Origin: Avispirillum sp959601495
Lineage (GTDB): Bacteria; Bacillota; Clostridia; Oscillospirales; CAG-272
DNA length: 64,000 nucleotides
Assembly: GCA_959601495.1 (NCBI GenBank)
Contig: CAUGPT010000006.1
Span: 14,374 to 78,373 of the forward strand
Direction of reading: 5' to 3'
A program made the position numbers and the translations under genes. Position 1 is the stretch's first letter. Each line of letters starts with the position of its first letter. A model generated the notes under the pieces. The model made no database searches, was not told where the DNA came from, and saw only the letters and a program-made list of their open reading frames with translations. Positions 8,185 to 17,685 of the stretch are shown here, piece after piece.

Positions 8185-9927
8185 TCAGCCCGCGGAGGAA
8201 TCGTCACCGTTAATTGCCTTGACGTACTCCTGCCACATATAAGCGAGAGAGCCGTCGGTGTACCATCCGTTTTCCTGCGTACGTCCCCTCTTTTCATCGT
8301 TATCAGCCGGAATGTACGTAAGCTTCTGGAAGGCTTCGCTGCTGTTTACCTGAGTTTCAAACTGAGAAATGTTTGCGGTATATTCTTCGTAAGACATAGA
8401 CTCCATCTGGTTCCAGATCTGAGAGCTGAGAGATTCCAGCTTTGTCATAGCGTCTCGGTTGTAGTCATTGACGTAATCCTTGAGCGCGTAGGTCACGGGA
8501 ATATACGACATAAGGTTCTGCTCTTTAGCGGTCTTCCAGTAATCAAGACCTACGCCGTAATCGGGATAAGTCATGTAGATATTACCGGTCTCGTAGATAT
8601 TCATCTTGTACTCATCGCTGAGTTTAACAATAATATCGGAGTTTTCCTCATCGTACTTCCAGTGTGTGCCCTCGGCGCCGTACTGAAGTATGGTGCGCAG
8701 CTTTGTATCCGTGTTCAGCATGGTGATGATCTCCATGGAACGCGGTACGCTCTTTGTAAAGGTGCTGACCGCAAACACGTTTTCGAGGTAATCGGAGCTC
8801 TTGCCCTCGGGACGCTTGAATACGTTTATGTAGTAATCGTCCTCGTACTTCTTTACTTCATCGGCAGTGCATGTAACGTAGCCGACGCCGAACTCGCCCA
8901 CGTCACCGGTGGAAACGTAGTTCTTCTCCTTAAATTTCTTATAAAGACCGTAGTTCTTTGTATAGTTGTTTATGCTGAAAACATTGTCAAAGGAAACGCC
9001 TTCGATCTTTGTATCATAAGTAACACGTGAAGCCAGAACGGAGAAAGTGTCCTGATCCTTTGTTGACCAGAAACGGTAGTAGCTGGGGCTGTAATCACCG
9101 TAAACGGGGGTAACGTCGGTGTGGTACTTTGCAACGTCCTCAATAAACGTTTCGCATTCGGAAAGGCTTGTAAGCTTATCGGGATCCAGATATTCCTCGG
9201 CGACAAGGCGCTTGTTTACAAGGAAATATGTAAACTCGCCGACCTCGTGGTTGTTGGGGATACCGTAAAGGGTGCCGTCAAGGGTCGCAGCCGTGAGGAA
9301 GTCGGGGAAAATGTATGTATTGAGCACTTTGGAGTTGCCGGTAAGTTCCTCATTAAGCTCGGAAAGCAGAAAATTCTCGGAGTAATAGTTGAAGTCGGAC
9401 TCACCGCGGACAAGGAATATATCGAGCTGGTTTTTCTCGACATTAGTATATCCGGTCGCTCCGCGCACAACAAGGCTGAGATCGCCGTCCATGTTGGGGT
9501 TTTCGTAAGCGGTGGTCTCGTCCACAAGGGTCTCACCGTTCTTTGCGGCTTCGATCTCGGCTTTTCTTCTGTCGATAGCCTGCTTATCCTCGTCCTGAAC
9601 GCGCTTCTGGATCATGAGAAGTCTGTCCTTGATGACCTGATCGTACTGAGATGTGGGGATGGCATAAAGCTTTACGGCGGTGTCAAACTCAGACTGGGTA
9701 ACAGCATTTATTGCCTCTTCGACAGCATATATCGCTTCCTCTGTGGTATCATCGGAAGTAGGCACCCACAAAGTGAGAGTCATACTGGAACGGTCAACAG
9801 CAGTATTTGTACCGTCGCCGGTAGTATCGGTCTGAGAATTATTGCTTACATCTTCGCAGCCTGCGAACATTCCGCAGGTAACTACTGCGGCGATGCACAG
9901 CAATATACATACGAGCTTTCTTTTCAT
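8185..9927 (-). CDS. Extracellular solute-binding lipoprotein (carbohydrate ABC type)
   Basis: 580 residues. It has a signal peptide with lipobox MFAGC (cysteine 24), an acidic Thr/Asp linker, then MTLTLWVPTSDDTT, which starts the first lobe of a family 1-like periplasmic-binding fold. LYGIPNNHEVGEFTYFLVNKRLV and the EIITMLNTDTKLRTILQYG block near residue 400 are typical of clostridial sugar-binding lipoproteins. The expected role is capture of an oligosaccharide for an ABC importer, but no permease or ATPase lies beside it, so it is an orphan. GGAGG is six bases before the ATG. The substrate is unknown. Confidence 0.8.
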   Translation of the reverse strand: MKRKLVCILLCIAAVVTCGMFAGCEDVSNNSQTDTTGDGTNTAVDRSSMTLTLWVPTSDDTTEEAIYAVEEAINAVTQSEFDTAVKLYAIPTSQYDQVIKDRLLMIQKRVQDEDKQAIDRRKAEIEAAKNGETLVDETTAYENPNMDGDLSLVVRGATGYTNVEKNQLDIFLVRGESDFNYYSENFLLSELNEELTGNSKVLNTYIFPDFLTAATLDGTLYGIPNNHEVGEFTYFLVNKRLVAEEYLDPDKLTSLSECETFIEDVAKYHTDVTPVYGDYSPSYYRFWSTKDQDTFSVLASRVTYDTKIEGVSFDNVFSINNYTKNYGLYKKFKEKNYVSTGDVGEFGVGYVTCTADEVKKYEDDYYINVFKRPEGKSSDYLENVFAVSTFTKSVPRSMEIITMLNTDTKLRTILQYGAEGTHWKYDEENSDIIVKLSDEYKMNIYETGNIYMTYPDYGVGLDYWKTAKEQNLMSYIPVTYALKDYVNDYNRDAMTKLESLSSQIWNQMESMSYEEYTANISQFETQVNSSEAFQKLTYIPADNDEKRGRTQENGWYTDGSLAYMWQEYVKAINGDDSSAG

Positions 9928-9967
9928 CGGGATCCTCCTTAGCGCAGAACGCTATATAACATTATGT

Positions 9968-9996
9968 ATTTTACACCAACACGGGGTGTATGTCAA
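9968..9996 (-). promoter_or_regulatory. Sigma-A promoter with inverted repeat for the solute-binding lipoprotein gene
   Basis: On the minus strand TTGACA (9991-9996), 17 bases, TAAAAT (9968-9973). The spacer holds an imperfect dyad, ACACC(N)6GGGTGT on the plus strand at about 9973-9989, which could be a repressor operator. Confidence 0.7.
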
Positions 9997-10075
9997 GTTA
10001 ATTTTTGGCTATACAGGCTGAATATACATAATTTTCAAACACTTCACCGTATATTCATATTTAACCTATGTCACA

Positions 10076-11173
10076 TCAGTCAAGGAAGTCCTTGAGTCTC
10101 TTTGAGCGGCTGGGATGACGGAGTTTTCGCAGCGCTTTTGCCTCTATCTGACGTATACGCTCTCTTGTGATGTTGAACTCCTTGCCGACCTCTTCGAGAG
10201 TATGCGTTCTGCCGTCGTTAAGGCCGTAGCGCAGCTTCAGCACGTGTTCTTCTCTGGGAGTAAGGGTGTGGAGCACCTCTTTGATCTGCTCGCGGAGCAT
10301 GGCGTAGGACGCCGCGTCCTGCGGAGCGGGAGAATCGTCGTCGGGGATAAAGTCGCCCAGGTGACTGTCCTCCTCCTCGCCGATAGGCGTTTCGAGAGAG
10401 ACGGGATCCTGCGCAATCTTCATGATCTCGCGAACCTTTTCGGGCGACATACCTATCTTTTCGGCAACTTCGTCGGGAGTAGCCTCATGACCCAGCTCCT
10501 GCAGAAGCTGACGCTGATAGCGGGAAACTTTATGAATGGTCTCCACCATGTGTACGGGTATACGTATGGTGCGCGCCTGATCCGCGATAGCTCTTGTTAT
10601 AGCCTGGCGTATCCACCATGTAGCATATGTGGAGAACTTATAACCCTTTGTATAGTCGAACTTTTCAACGGCTTTCATTAGACCCAGGTTGCCCTCCTGG
10701 ATAAGGTCGAGGAAGAACATGCCCTTGCCCACATAGCGCTTTGCGATGCTGACGACAAGTCTCAGGTTTGCCTCTATAAGCATCTGCTTTGCCTCTTCGT
10801 CGCCGTTTGCCATTCTCTCGGCGATCTCAAGCTCTTTTTCGGCATCGAGCAGCGGCACCTTGCCTATCTCTTTGAGGTACATTCTGACGGGGTCGTCTAT
10901 GGCAAGACCCTCCTGCTGGAGCATCTTTTCCATATCCTCGGCGCTTTCAAGCTGCTCGACCTCAGTCTCGATCTCTTCAAACTCGGCGGGATTTTCGTAG
11001 CTTATTACCTCTATGCCGTTAGCTTCAAGCTGATCGTAGATCTTCTCGATCTGGTCAATATCATAGTCGGCAAACTCGATCGCCTCCATGATATCGGCGT
11101 TTGAAAGCGAGCCTTTGGCCTTTCCCTTTTCGATAAGTGCTTTTACGTCAAGCGGCTTTTTTTCCTGTTCCAT
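10076..11173 (-). CDS. rpoD: Primary sigma factor RpoD (SigA)
   Basis: Directs RNA polymerase to housekeeping promoters. Region 1.2 has DDPVRMYLKEIGKVPLL; region 2 has LVVSIAKRYVGKGMFFLDLIQEGNLGLMKAVEKFDYTKGYKFSTYATWWIRQAITRAI, here cited only as the landmark that fixes the family; region 3 has HMVETIHKV; region 4 has LTPREEHVLKLRYG and a helix-turn-helix ending in RQIEAKALRKLRHP. The 365-residue length is normal for clostridia. I prefer the ATG at 11173, with AGAGG nine bases upstream, over one two codons earlier. It is the last gene of the dgt-dnaG-rpoD operon, 22 bases after dnaG. Confidence 0.97.
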   Translation of the reverse strand: MEQEKKPLDVKALIEKGKAKGSLSNADIMEAIEFADYDIDQIEKIYDQLEANGIEVISYENPAEFEEIETEVEQLESAEDMEKMLQQEGLAIDDPVRMYLKEIGKVPLLDAEKELEIAERMANGDEEAKQMLIEANLRLVVSIAKRYVGKGMFFLDLIQEGNLGLMKAVEKFDYTKGYKFSTYATWWIRQAITRAIADQARTIRIPVHMVETIHKVSRYQRQLLQELGHEATPDEVAEKIGMSPEKVREIMKIAQDPVSLETPIGEEEDSHLGDFIPDDDSPAPQDAASYAMLREQIKEVLHTLTPREEHVLKLRYGLNDGRTHTLEEVGKEFNITRERIRQIEAKALRKLRHPSRSKRLKDFLD

Positions 11174-11195
11174 ATCCATATACCTCTTTTTCGGT

Positions 11196-12950
11196 TTATT
11201 TACTGTATTTTTCGTTTTCTTTTCTGCGGCGCTCGATTATGCTTCTCAGATCGTCTCCGCCGCTTTTCTCTTTCAGCTTTTCCGACATTTCCCGCAGGCT
11301 GCGGGCGTAGTCGGCAAATATCTGCGGACTGTCGGAGAGCTTTTTCCTGTCCGCGATCATTTTTGCCGCCCGTGAGACCTCGTCCTGCGTAAACGTTTCG
11401 GAGAGCATTCCGAAATCAAAATCATCGGTCTCGGTGACGGCACGGTACAGCCTGCGGTTGAGATCGGACGAAAAGCACTCTTCATCAAGAAGCCCTCCGT
11501 CGCGCGCAAGCTTTATATACTCGGGGCGCAGAAGCATCATGCCTATTAGCGCGCATTCAAGCTTTACGTTGCCCGGCGCTTTCGCGAAATCGGGGTCTAC
11601 CCTGTCGCCGATGCCGGAGGTTATTCTCACAACTTCCGAATGCTGCTCCTTTTTGCGTTTTGCGTTGGCGCGGCGGATCATGCCCACCACCTCACTTTTA
11701 ACGCCGGAGATATCCACCGACAAAAGCGACGCCACCCGCTGACAGTATATATCCTGTTCAACTCGTGACGGAATATCTGCGATGGCATAGCAAAGCTCCC
11801 TTGCCGCCTTAGCCTTTCCGTCCGCCGTGTTTATATCATATTTGGACGTAATATTTGCGATCTTATGTTCAAATCCGCTTCGCGAGCCCTGCAGAACTTC
11901 CGCGAAACGCGCGGGACCGTAAGCCTTTATATACTCGTCGGGATCCTTCGCACCGGGGATGGTGAGCACCTTTGCGTCAACACCCGCTTCGCCGAGCAGC
12001 CGCAGCGCCTTGTCAGCGGCTTTCTGCCCCGCTTCGTCGCTGTCGTATGAGATTATGACCTTGTCGGTATATTTCTTCATTATCCGAGCGTGGTCGGGAG
12101 TTATAGCCGTTCCCAGCGTGGCAACGGCGTTTTCGAATCCCGCCGCGTGCAGCGCGATAACGTCCATATACCCTTCGCACAGGATAAAACCGTTTTCCGT
12201 ATGCTTTCTGGCATAGTTCAGGGCGAAAAGATGCCGGCTCTTCTTGAACGCGGGCGTATCCGCCGAGTTCAGGTATTTCGGTTTGGAGTCGTCAAGTACG
12301 CGGCCGCCGAAAGCTACGATGTTGCCGGTTGTGTCGATAATGGGAAACATGACGCGGTTGCGAAAGCAGTCATATGTATTTTTCTCGTTTTTGCGGGAGC
12401 GCTGACACAGATACCCCGCCACCATTTCCTCGTCGGTGAAACCCGCAGAGCGCAGATGCTTTTTCAGAGCGTCGTAGGAATTCGGGGCATAGCCGAGACC
12501 GAAATGCTTTATTGTCGCACCCGACAGCGCGCGCTTTTCGAAATATTCCATGCCCGCGCGTCCTTCGGACGAATACAGGGTATTGCGAAAGAATTTTGCA
12601 GCGCACAAATTCATTTCCAGTATTCGCGAGCGGCTGACTCCTTCGTTTGCGTATCCGTCGTCGTCAGGCAGCGCAATCCCGCATCTTGCAGCCAGAAATT
12701 CAAGCGCGCCGCGATAGTCAAGGTTTTCAATACGCATTATGAAGCTTATAACGTCGCCGCCGGCACCGCAGCCGAAGCAATAGAAATGAGAATCTCCGGT
12801 ATAGACCGTGAACGACGGTGTTTTTTCACTGTGAAACGGGCACAGACCCTTAAGGTTTGAGCCGGATCTGGTGAGATTTACATATGAAGAAATAACGTCC
12901 TCGATGCTGTTTCTGTATTTAAGATCTTCAATAACACTTGCGGGTATCAT
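11196..12950 (-). CDS. dnaG: DNA primase
   Basis: Makes RNA primers for replication. The N-terminal zinc ribbon of CHC2 type is visible (CPFHSEKTPSF then FYCFGCG), followed by the catalytic TOPRIM domain (ILCEGYMDVIALHAAGF, SYDSDEAGQKAA, GAKDPDEYI) and a C-terminal DnaB-binding domain. 584 residues is a usual length. The ATG at 12950 has GGAGG six bases upstream; an ATG two codons earlier overlaps the ribosome site. It lies between dgt and rpoD in the same direction. Confidence 0.97.
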   Translation of the reverse strand: MIPASVIEDLKYRNSIEDVISSYVNLTRSGSNLKGLCPFHSEKTPSFTVYTGDSHFYCFGCGAGGDVISFIMRIENLDYRGALEFLAARCGIALPDDDGYANEGVSRSRILEMNLCAAKFFRNTLYSSEGRAGMEYFEKRALSGATIKHFGLGYAPNSYDALKKHLRSAGFTDEEMVAGYLCQRSRKNEKNTYDCFRNRVMFPIIDTTGNIVAFGGRVLDDSKPKYLNSADTPAFKKSRHLFALNYARKHTENGFILCEGYMDVIALHAAGFENAVATLGTAITPDHARIMKKYTDKVIISYDSDEAGQKAADKALRLLGEAGVDAKVLTIPGAKDPDEYIKAYGPARFAEVLQGSRSGFEHKIANITSKYDINTADGKAKAARELCYAIADIPSRVEQDIYCQRVASLLSVDISGVKSEVVGMIRRANAKRKKEQHSEVVRITSGIGDRVDPDFAKAPGNVKLECALIGMMLLRPEYIKLARDGGLLDEECFSSDLNRRLYRAVTETDDFDFGMLSETFTQDEVSRAAKMIADRKKLSDSPQIFADYARSLREMSEKLKEKSGGDDLRSIIERRRKENEKYSK

Positions 12951-12981
12951 CAGCATCCTCCGTAATATAAATTTTCAAAAA

Positions 12982-13995
12982 TCAGTAGTCCGACGGCGTT
13001 TGCCACACGGACGGGATGAACAGACGCTTGAACGTATCGATGGCGTATCTGTCCGTCATGCCGGATATATAGTCGCAGACGCAGCGGCCTACGCCCTCGG
13101 CTTCGATGTTGTTGTAGTACAGCTCGGGCATCTCGTCGGGATGGCTTGAGAAATAGTCAAACATTTCGCAAAGCATGGCTTTTGCCTTTTTCTCCTCACC
13201 CTTGGCTTTCGGATTTTTGTAGACCGCTTCGAAAAGGAAATCGCGCAGCGCCTCATATGCTTCAAAAACCTCGGGGGTCATCGAAATGTCCGGCTGCCCC
13301 TGAGAAGCGTCTATGACCGCCGTTACCATGGTGTTTATCCTCTCGCTGTGGCCTCTGCCCACAACTTTCAGTATATCCTCGGGGATATCGTCTATAGTCA
13401 TGATGCCGGCTCTGCAGGCATCGTCAATATCGTGATTTATGTATGCGATACGGTCTGCAAATTTTATAATGCGCCCTTCAAGCGTCGCCGCTTTGTTCTC
13501 GCCCGCATGGTTGAGAATACCGTCGCGCACCTCGACCGTAAGATTAAGCCCCGCGCCGTCCTTTTCAAGCTTTTCAACAACGCGCACGCTTTGTTTGTAG
13601 TGGGTGAAATCGGGGCTGTAGCACTGCTGCATGGCAGCTTCCCCGGCGTGGCCGAACGGCGTATGACCGAGATCGTGCCCAAGCGCCGCCGCCTCGCACA
13701 GATCCTCGTTGAGAAGCAGCGCGCGGCAGATAATGCGCGCTATCTGCGTGACCTCAAGAGTATGCGTAAGCCTTGTTCTGTAATGCTCGTCAACGGGAAA
13801 CAGAAAAACCTGCGTTTTGTGCATAAGCCGTCTGAAAGACTTGGAATGTATGATCTTGTCCCTGTCCCTCTGAAACTCAGTTCTGTTGCTGCAGGGCGTG
13901 TACGGGTGATCTCTGCCCGCCGTGTTGCAGGTCAGAAAGGCATAGGAAGAAAGAGTCGCTTTTTCTCTCTCACAAAAAAGCTCAGCCAGAGTCAT
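12982..13995 (-). CDS. dgt: Deoxyguanosinetriphosphate triphosphohydrolase-like protein
   Basis: HD-domain hydrolase expected to remove triphosphate from dNTPs. The HD residues are in RTRLTHTLEVTQIA and AAALGHDLGHTPFGHAGE, followed by a further metal or substrate segment ADRIAYINHDIDDA. The N-terminal SNRTEFQRDRDKIIHSKSFRRL is the family signature. 337 residues fits the short Gram-positive class. The first gene of the dnaG-rpoD operon, an order common in clostridia, which fits a link between nucleotide pool control and replication. Confidence 0.93.
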   Translation of the reverse strand: MTLAELFCEREKATLSSYAFLTCNTAGRDHPYTPCSNRTEFQRDRDKIIHSKSFRRLMHKTQVFLFPVDEHYRTRLTHTLEVTQIARIICRALLLNEDLCEAAALGHDLGHTPFGHAGEAAMQQCYSPDFTHYKQSVRVVEKLEKDGAGLNLTVEVRDGILNHAGENKAATLEGRIIKFADRIAYINHDIDDACRAGIMTIDDIPEDILKVVGRGHSERINTMVTAVIDASQGQPDISMTPEVFEAYEALRDFLFEAVYKNPKAKGEEKKAKAMLCEMFDYFSSHPDEMPELYYNNIEAEGVGRCVCDYISGMTDRYAIDTFKRLFIPSVWQTPSDY

Positions 13996-14125
13996 AATGT
14001 CACCGCCCTCAGCATTATTTTATGTTTTCACTATAATATACGCAAGAAAATACTTTATTACTTTTTTACGCGCAAATTATATAAAAAATTAAGCTTTCTC
14101 CGTCAGAATCGCGCAGGCGAAAGAC

Positions 14126-14166
14126 AAAATACGGGAAGTCCGCCGCGGGACCTCCCGTATTTTTTA
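14126..14166 (-). terminator. Terminator of ileS
   Basis: AAATACGGGAGGTCC and GGACTTCCCGTATTT (minus strand, one G-T pair) with a short GC loop, followed by further T residues, 13 bases beyond the ileS stop. Confidence 0.9.
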
Positions 14167-14178
14167 TCTATTAATATT

Positions 14179-17100
14179 TCAGCGCTTAATGGTTATAACA
14201 ACGGATTCTCCGTTGATGTTCCAATCCTTGGAAACACCGTCTGCGGGAGCGTCGGCATAAGAAATTTTGTCGCAAAGCACCGCCTTTGAGAATTCGGTGC
14301 TGTCGTGCTCGAGAACTTCTTTTATCTTTTCGCTGCCGACAAAGGTCACGGCGATGTGATCCGTCACATTGAAATCGGCTTCCTTACGCATCGTCTGAAC
14401 CTTGGAAATAAGCTCGCGCACAAATCCCTCTTCGATAAGCTTATCGGTGAGAGTGGTGCAAAGCGCAACGGTAAGCCCGTTCTGAGCAACGGAGTACCAG
14501 CCCTCTTTCTGCTGAACGTCTATGAGAAGATCGTCCTTCGTAAGGCTTACGGGGGTACCGTCGACTTCAAAGTCAAGCGATCCGTCAGCTTCAAGAGAAG
14601 CCATTGCCGCGTTTCCGTCAACGCCCGCAAGATAGCGGTTTATGCCGCCGAGCAGCTTGCCGTACTTCGGTCCGACTGTGCGCAGCTGGGGCTTGAAGCT
14701 GTAGGAGGATATCTGCGAGATATCGGGAGAGAACGTTGCTTTTTTAACGTTCAGCTCGTCCTCAACTATGCCGCGATAGTAGTCGTCCACCTGTCTGTCC
14801 GTCTTTACGCATATTTCGGAGAGAGGCTGTCTGTTCTTGATATTCGCGCCGTTTCTCGCCGCTCTGCCCAGAACGACAGTGTCAAGGATAAACTCCATAT
14901 CGTCCTCAAGCTTTTTGTCTATCATAGTTTCGTCAACATCCGGGAACTTGCAGAAATGAACGCTTTCGGGAGCGTTTTTGTCAACGGTGCAAACAAGATT
15001 GCGGTATATATCCTCAGCCATGAACGGGATCATGGGGGCAGCCGCCTTTGCGACGGTCACGAGAGAGGTATACAGAGTCATGTACGCGGCGATCTTGTCC
15101 TCGGTCATATCGGAGACCCAGAAACGCTCGCGGCAGCGACGCACATACCAGTTGGAAAGCTCGTCCACGAAGGTAGAAAGGCAGCGGGCAGCCTCGGGTA
15201 TGCGGTACGCGGCAAGGTTTGAGTCGACTCCGCCGACCATGGTATTGAGCCTTGACAGTATGAACTTATCCATGACCGTAAGGGCACATTCTTTAAGGTC
15301 GTAGCAGGTAGGATCAAAGTTGTCGATATTTGCGTAAAGCACCCAGAACGCATAAGTATTCTGAAGCGTGCCCATGAACTTGCGCTGACCTTCGGTCACT
15401 GCCTTGTCGCTGAAGCGGGACGGCAGCCAGGGCGCCGAGTTGGTGTAGAAATACCAGCGGATAGCGTCGGCTCCGTGAGTTTCGAGAGCGGTGAACGGAT
15501 CGACCGCGTTGCCCTTTGATTTGGACATTTTCTGTCCGTCCTCATCCTGCACGAGACCGAGAACTATAACGTTTCTGAAGGGCGCTTTGTCAAACAGCAG
15601 CGTGGATATCGCAAGCAGCGAATAGAACCAGCCGCGCGTCTGGTCAACAGCCTCGGAGATAAAGTCCGCCGGGAACTGCGACTTGAACTTTTCTTCGTTT
15701 TCGAAAGGATAGTGGTGCTGCGCAAAAGGCATTGAGCCGGAGTCGAACCAGCAGTCTATAACTTCGGTAACGCGCTTCATCTCTTTGCCGCACTCGGGGC
15801 ACTTTATTGTGACAGCGTCAATGTAGGGACGGTGAAGCTCGATATTCTCCGGACAGTTGTCGGACATCTCGCGCAGCTCGGCTATCGAGCCGACGGAATG
15901 TCTGTGTCCGCAGGGGCACTCCCAGATGTTGAGAGGTGTTCCCCAGTAGCGGTTGCGGCTGATGCCCCAGTCCTGAACGTTTTCGAGCCAGTCACCGAAG
16001 CGCTTCTTGCCGATAGACTCGGGTATCCAGTTTATGGTGTTGTTGTTTGCGATAAGTCTGTCCTTAACGGCGGTCATCTTTATGAACCAGCTGTCACGGG
16101 CGTAGTAGATAAGCGGGGTCCCGCAGCGCCAGCAATGGGGGTAGCTGTGCTCAAAAACAGGCGCGTCAAAAAGGAGTCCGCGCTCTTTAAGATCGCGCAG
16201 AACAAGCTTGTCCGCGTCCTTTACAAACACGCCGGGCCATGCGGTCTCGGCGGTCATCTCGCCCTTGGAGTCTACAAGCTGGATAAGGGGCAGACCGTAT
16301 TTGCGGCCCACGCGCGCGTCGTCCTCACCGAAAGCGGGAGCGGTATGAACTATGCCTGTACCGTCGTCCATGGTAACATAGTCGTCCATGGTAACATACC
16401 AGCACTTCTCCGCGGGGGATACAAAGCGGAACAGAGGCTCGTATTCTCTGCCCTCAAGCTCGCGTCCCTGCATTCTTTCCAGCACTTCGTAATTGCCCTC
16501 GCCGAGGACTTTATCCGCAAGCGCTTCGGCAAGGATATATACTTCGTCGTCGGACTTTACTTTGACATACGCCGCGTCGGGGTTTACGCAAAGCGCCGCG
16601 TTGGACGGCAGAGTCCACGGTGTCGTCGTCCACGCGAGAAAAGAGCCGCCGCCCTCCTTGAAGCGGAATTTAACCACAGCGGAGCGCTCTTTAACGTCCT
16701 TGTAGCCCTGAGCGACCTCGTGAGAGGAAAGGGGCGTTCCGCAACGCGGGCAGTAAGGAACTATCTTAAAGCCCTTATAAAGAAGACCCTTGTCCCATAT
16801 CTGCTTCAGCGCCCACCACTCTGACTCGATATAGTCATTGTGATAGGTAACGTAAGGCTCCTTCATGTCCGCCCAAAAGCCGACGGTGTCAGAAAAAGAC
16901 TCCCACATGCTTTTGTATTTCCATACGGATTCCTTGCATTTTTCGATAAAAGGCGCGATTCCGTATTCCTCTATCTGCTCCTTACCGTTGATGCCGAGCA
17001 GCTTCTCGACTTCAAGCTCAACGGGAAGACCGTGGGTGTCCCAGCCTGCCTTGCGGGGAACATCGCAGCCCTTCATGGCATGATACCTGGGTATCATATC

Positions 17101-17301
17101 CTTAATAACTCTTGTGAGAACGTGACCTATGTGCGGCTTGCCGTTAGCCGTGGGAGGGCCGTCGTAGAAAGTATACTTTCTGTCTCCCTTGTGCATTTCA
17201 AGACTGCGCTCGAAGATCTTGTTGTCTTTCCAGAACTTCAGAGTTTCGGCTTCTCTGTCAACGAAGTTCAGGTCGGTAGGAACCTTTTTGTACATAGACA
17301 T
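14179..17301 (-). CDS. ileS: Isoleucyl-tRNA synthetase
   Basis: 1040 residues. Charges tRNA-Ile. The class I signature is HIGHVLT and the second KMSKSKG. The CP1 editing domain has FLAWTTTPWTLPSNAAL and DGTGIVHTAPAFGEDD. Length and sequence fit the longer, eukaryote-like IleS2 clade, which includes mupirocin-tolerant enzymes; tolerance here is inference. The ATG at 17301 has AAGGAAGGG seven bases upstream. An 18-bp near-perfect tandem repeat (about 16365-16400) encodes YVTMDD twice in the editing domain without changing the expected spacing. Controlled by a T-box leader. Confidence 0.97.
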   Translation of the reverse strand: MSMYKKVPTDLNFVDREAETLKFWKDNKIFERSLEMHKGDRKYTFYDGPPTANGKPHIGHVLTRVIKDMIPRYHAMKGCDVPRKAGWDTHGLPVELEVEKLLGINGKEQIEEYGIAPFIEKCKESVWKYKSMWESFSDTVGFWADMKEPYVTYHNDYIESEWWALKQIWDKGLLYKGFKIVPYCPRCGTPLSSHEVAQGYKDVKERSAVVKFRFKEGGGSFLAWTTTPWTLPSNAALCVNPDAAYVKVKSDDEVYILAEALADKVLGEGNYEVLERMQGRELEGREYEPLFRFVSPAEKCWYVTMDDYVTMDDGTGIVHTAPAFGEDDARVGRKYGLPLIQLVDSKGEMTAETAWPGVFVKDADKLVLRDLKERGLLFDAPVFEHSYPHCWRCGTPLIYYARDSWFIKMTAVKDRLIANNNTINWIPESIGKKRFGDWLENVQDWGISRNRYWGTPLNIWECPCGHRHSVGSIAELREMSDNCPENIELHRPYIDAVTIKCPECGKEMKRVTEVIDCWFDSGSMPFAQHHYPFENEEKFKSQFPADFISEAVDQTRGWFYSLLAISTLLFDKAPFRNVIVLGLVQDEDGQKMSKSKGNAVDPFTALETHGADAIRWYFYTNSAPWLPSRFSDKAVTEGQRKFMGTLQNTYAFWVLYANIDNFDPTCYDLKECALTVMDKFILSRLNTMVGGVDSNLAAYRIPEAARCLSTFVDELSNWYVRRCRERFWVSDMTEDKIAAYMTLYTSLVTVAKAAAPMIPFMAEDIYRNLVCTVDKNAPESVHFCKFPDVDETMIDKKLEDDMEFILDTVVLGRAARNGANIKNRQPLSEICVKTDRQVDDYYRGIVEDELNVKKATFSPDISQISSYSFKPQLRTVGPKYGKLLGGINRYLAGVDGNAAMASLEADGSLDFEVDGTPVSLTKDDLLIDVQQKEGWYSVAQNGLTVALCTTLTDKLIEEGFVRELISKVQTMRKEADFNVTDHIAVTFVGSEKIKEVLEHDSTEFSKAVLCDKISYADAPADGVSKDWNINGESVVITIKR

Positions 17302-17370
17302 AGATGTACCCTTCCTTTTTCAATAATGTCCTGATATTTACCGTATGTCATGCGTGACCGAAAGCTTTTT

Positions 17371-17620
17371 AAAAAACAAAAAGCCTTTGCCGCAAGGACA
17401 AAGGCAAGCTCTTTGTTTATACCACCTGCATACGGACATATGCGCCTCCTGTAACGGTGAGGCACCGGCGGGGGCTACTGTCTTCATCGAAAGAATTTCG
17501 CCCTGCGGCTCGGGAGTGATATTCGCACCGAAATCGTGATACCGGTCTTGCACCGTCACCGGCTCGCTTTATCAGACATTCGGGTTACTGTCTCCGTCTC
17601 AGCTTTTAATATTTATACCT
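17371..17620 (-). ncRNA. T-box riboswitch (Ile) upstream of ileS
   Basis: Minus-strand leader between the promoter and ileS. It shows a stem I element with GCGAGCCGG..CCGGT pairing, an internal loop with GAATATCACTCC that contains the isoleucine specifier ATC (plus 17518-17520), a GGTGGTA sequence that can pair with the tRNA acceptor end, and an intrinsic terminator (arms 17383-17389 and 17399-17405, T-run 17371-17382). Uncharged tRNA-Ile should favour the antiterminator and turn ileS on. The canonical AGGGTGGNACCGCG box is divergent here (CAGGTGGTATAA). Confidence 0.88.
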
Positions 17621-17626
17621 TTTTGA

Positions 17627-17655
17627 ATTATAACACCGCGGATCCGTATTGTCAA
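17627..17655 (-). promoter_or_regulatory. Sigma-A promoter of the ileS T-box leader
   Basis: Perfect consensus on the minus strand: TTGACA (17650-17655), 17-base spacer, TATAAT (17627-17632). Confidence 0.92.
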
Positions 17656-17685
17656 TAAATGATTTGAAATTTGTTGCGAAGCAGA

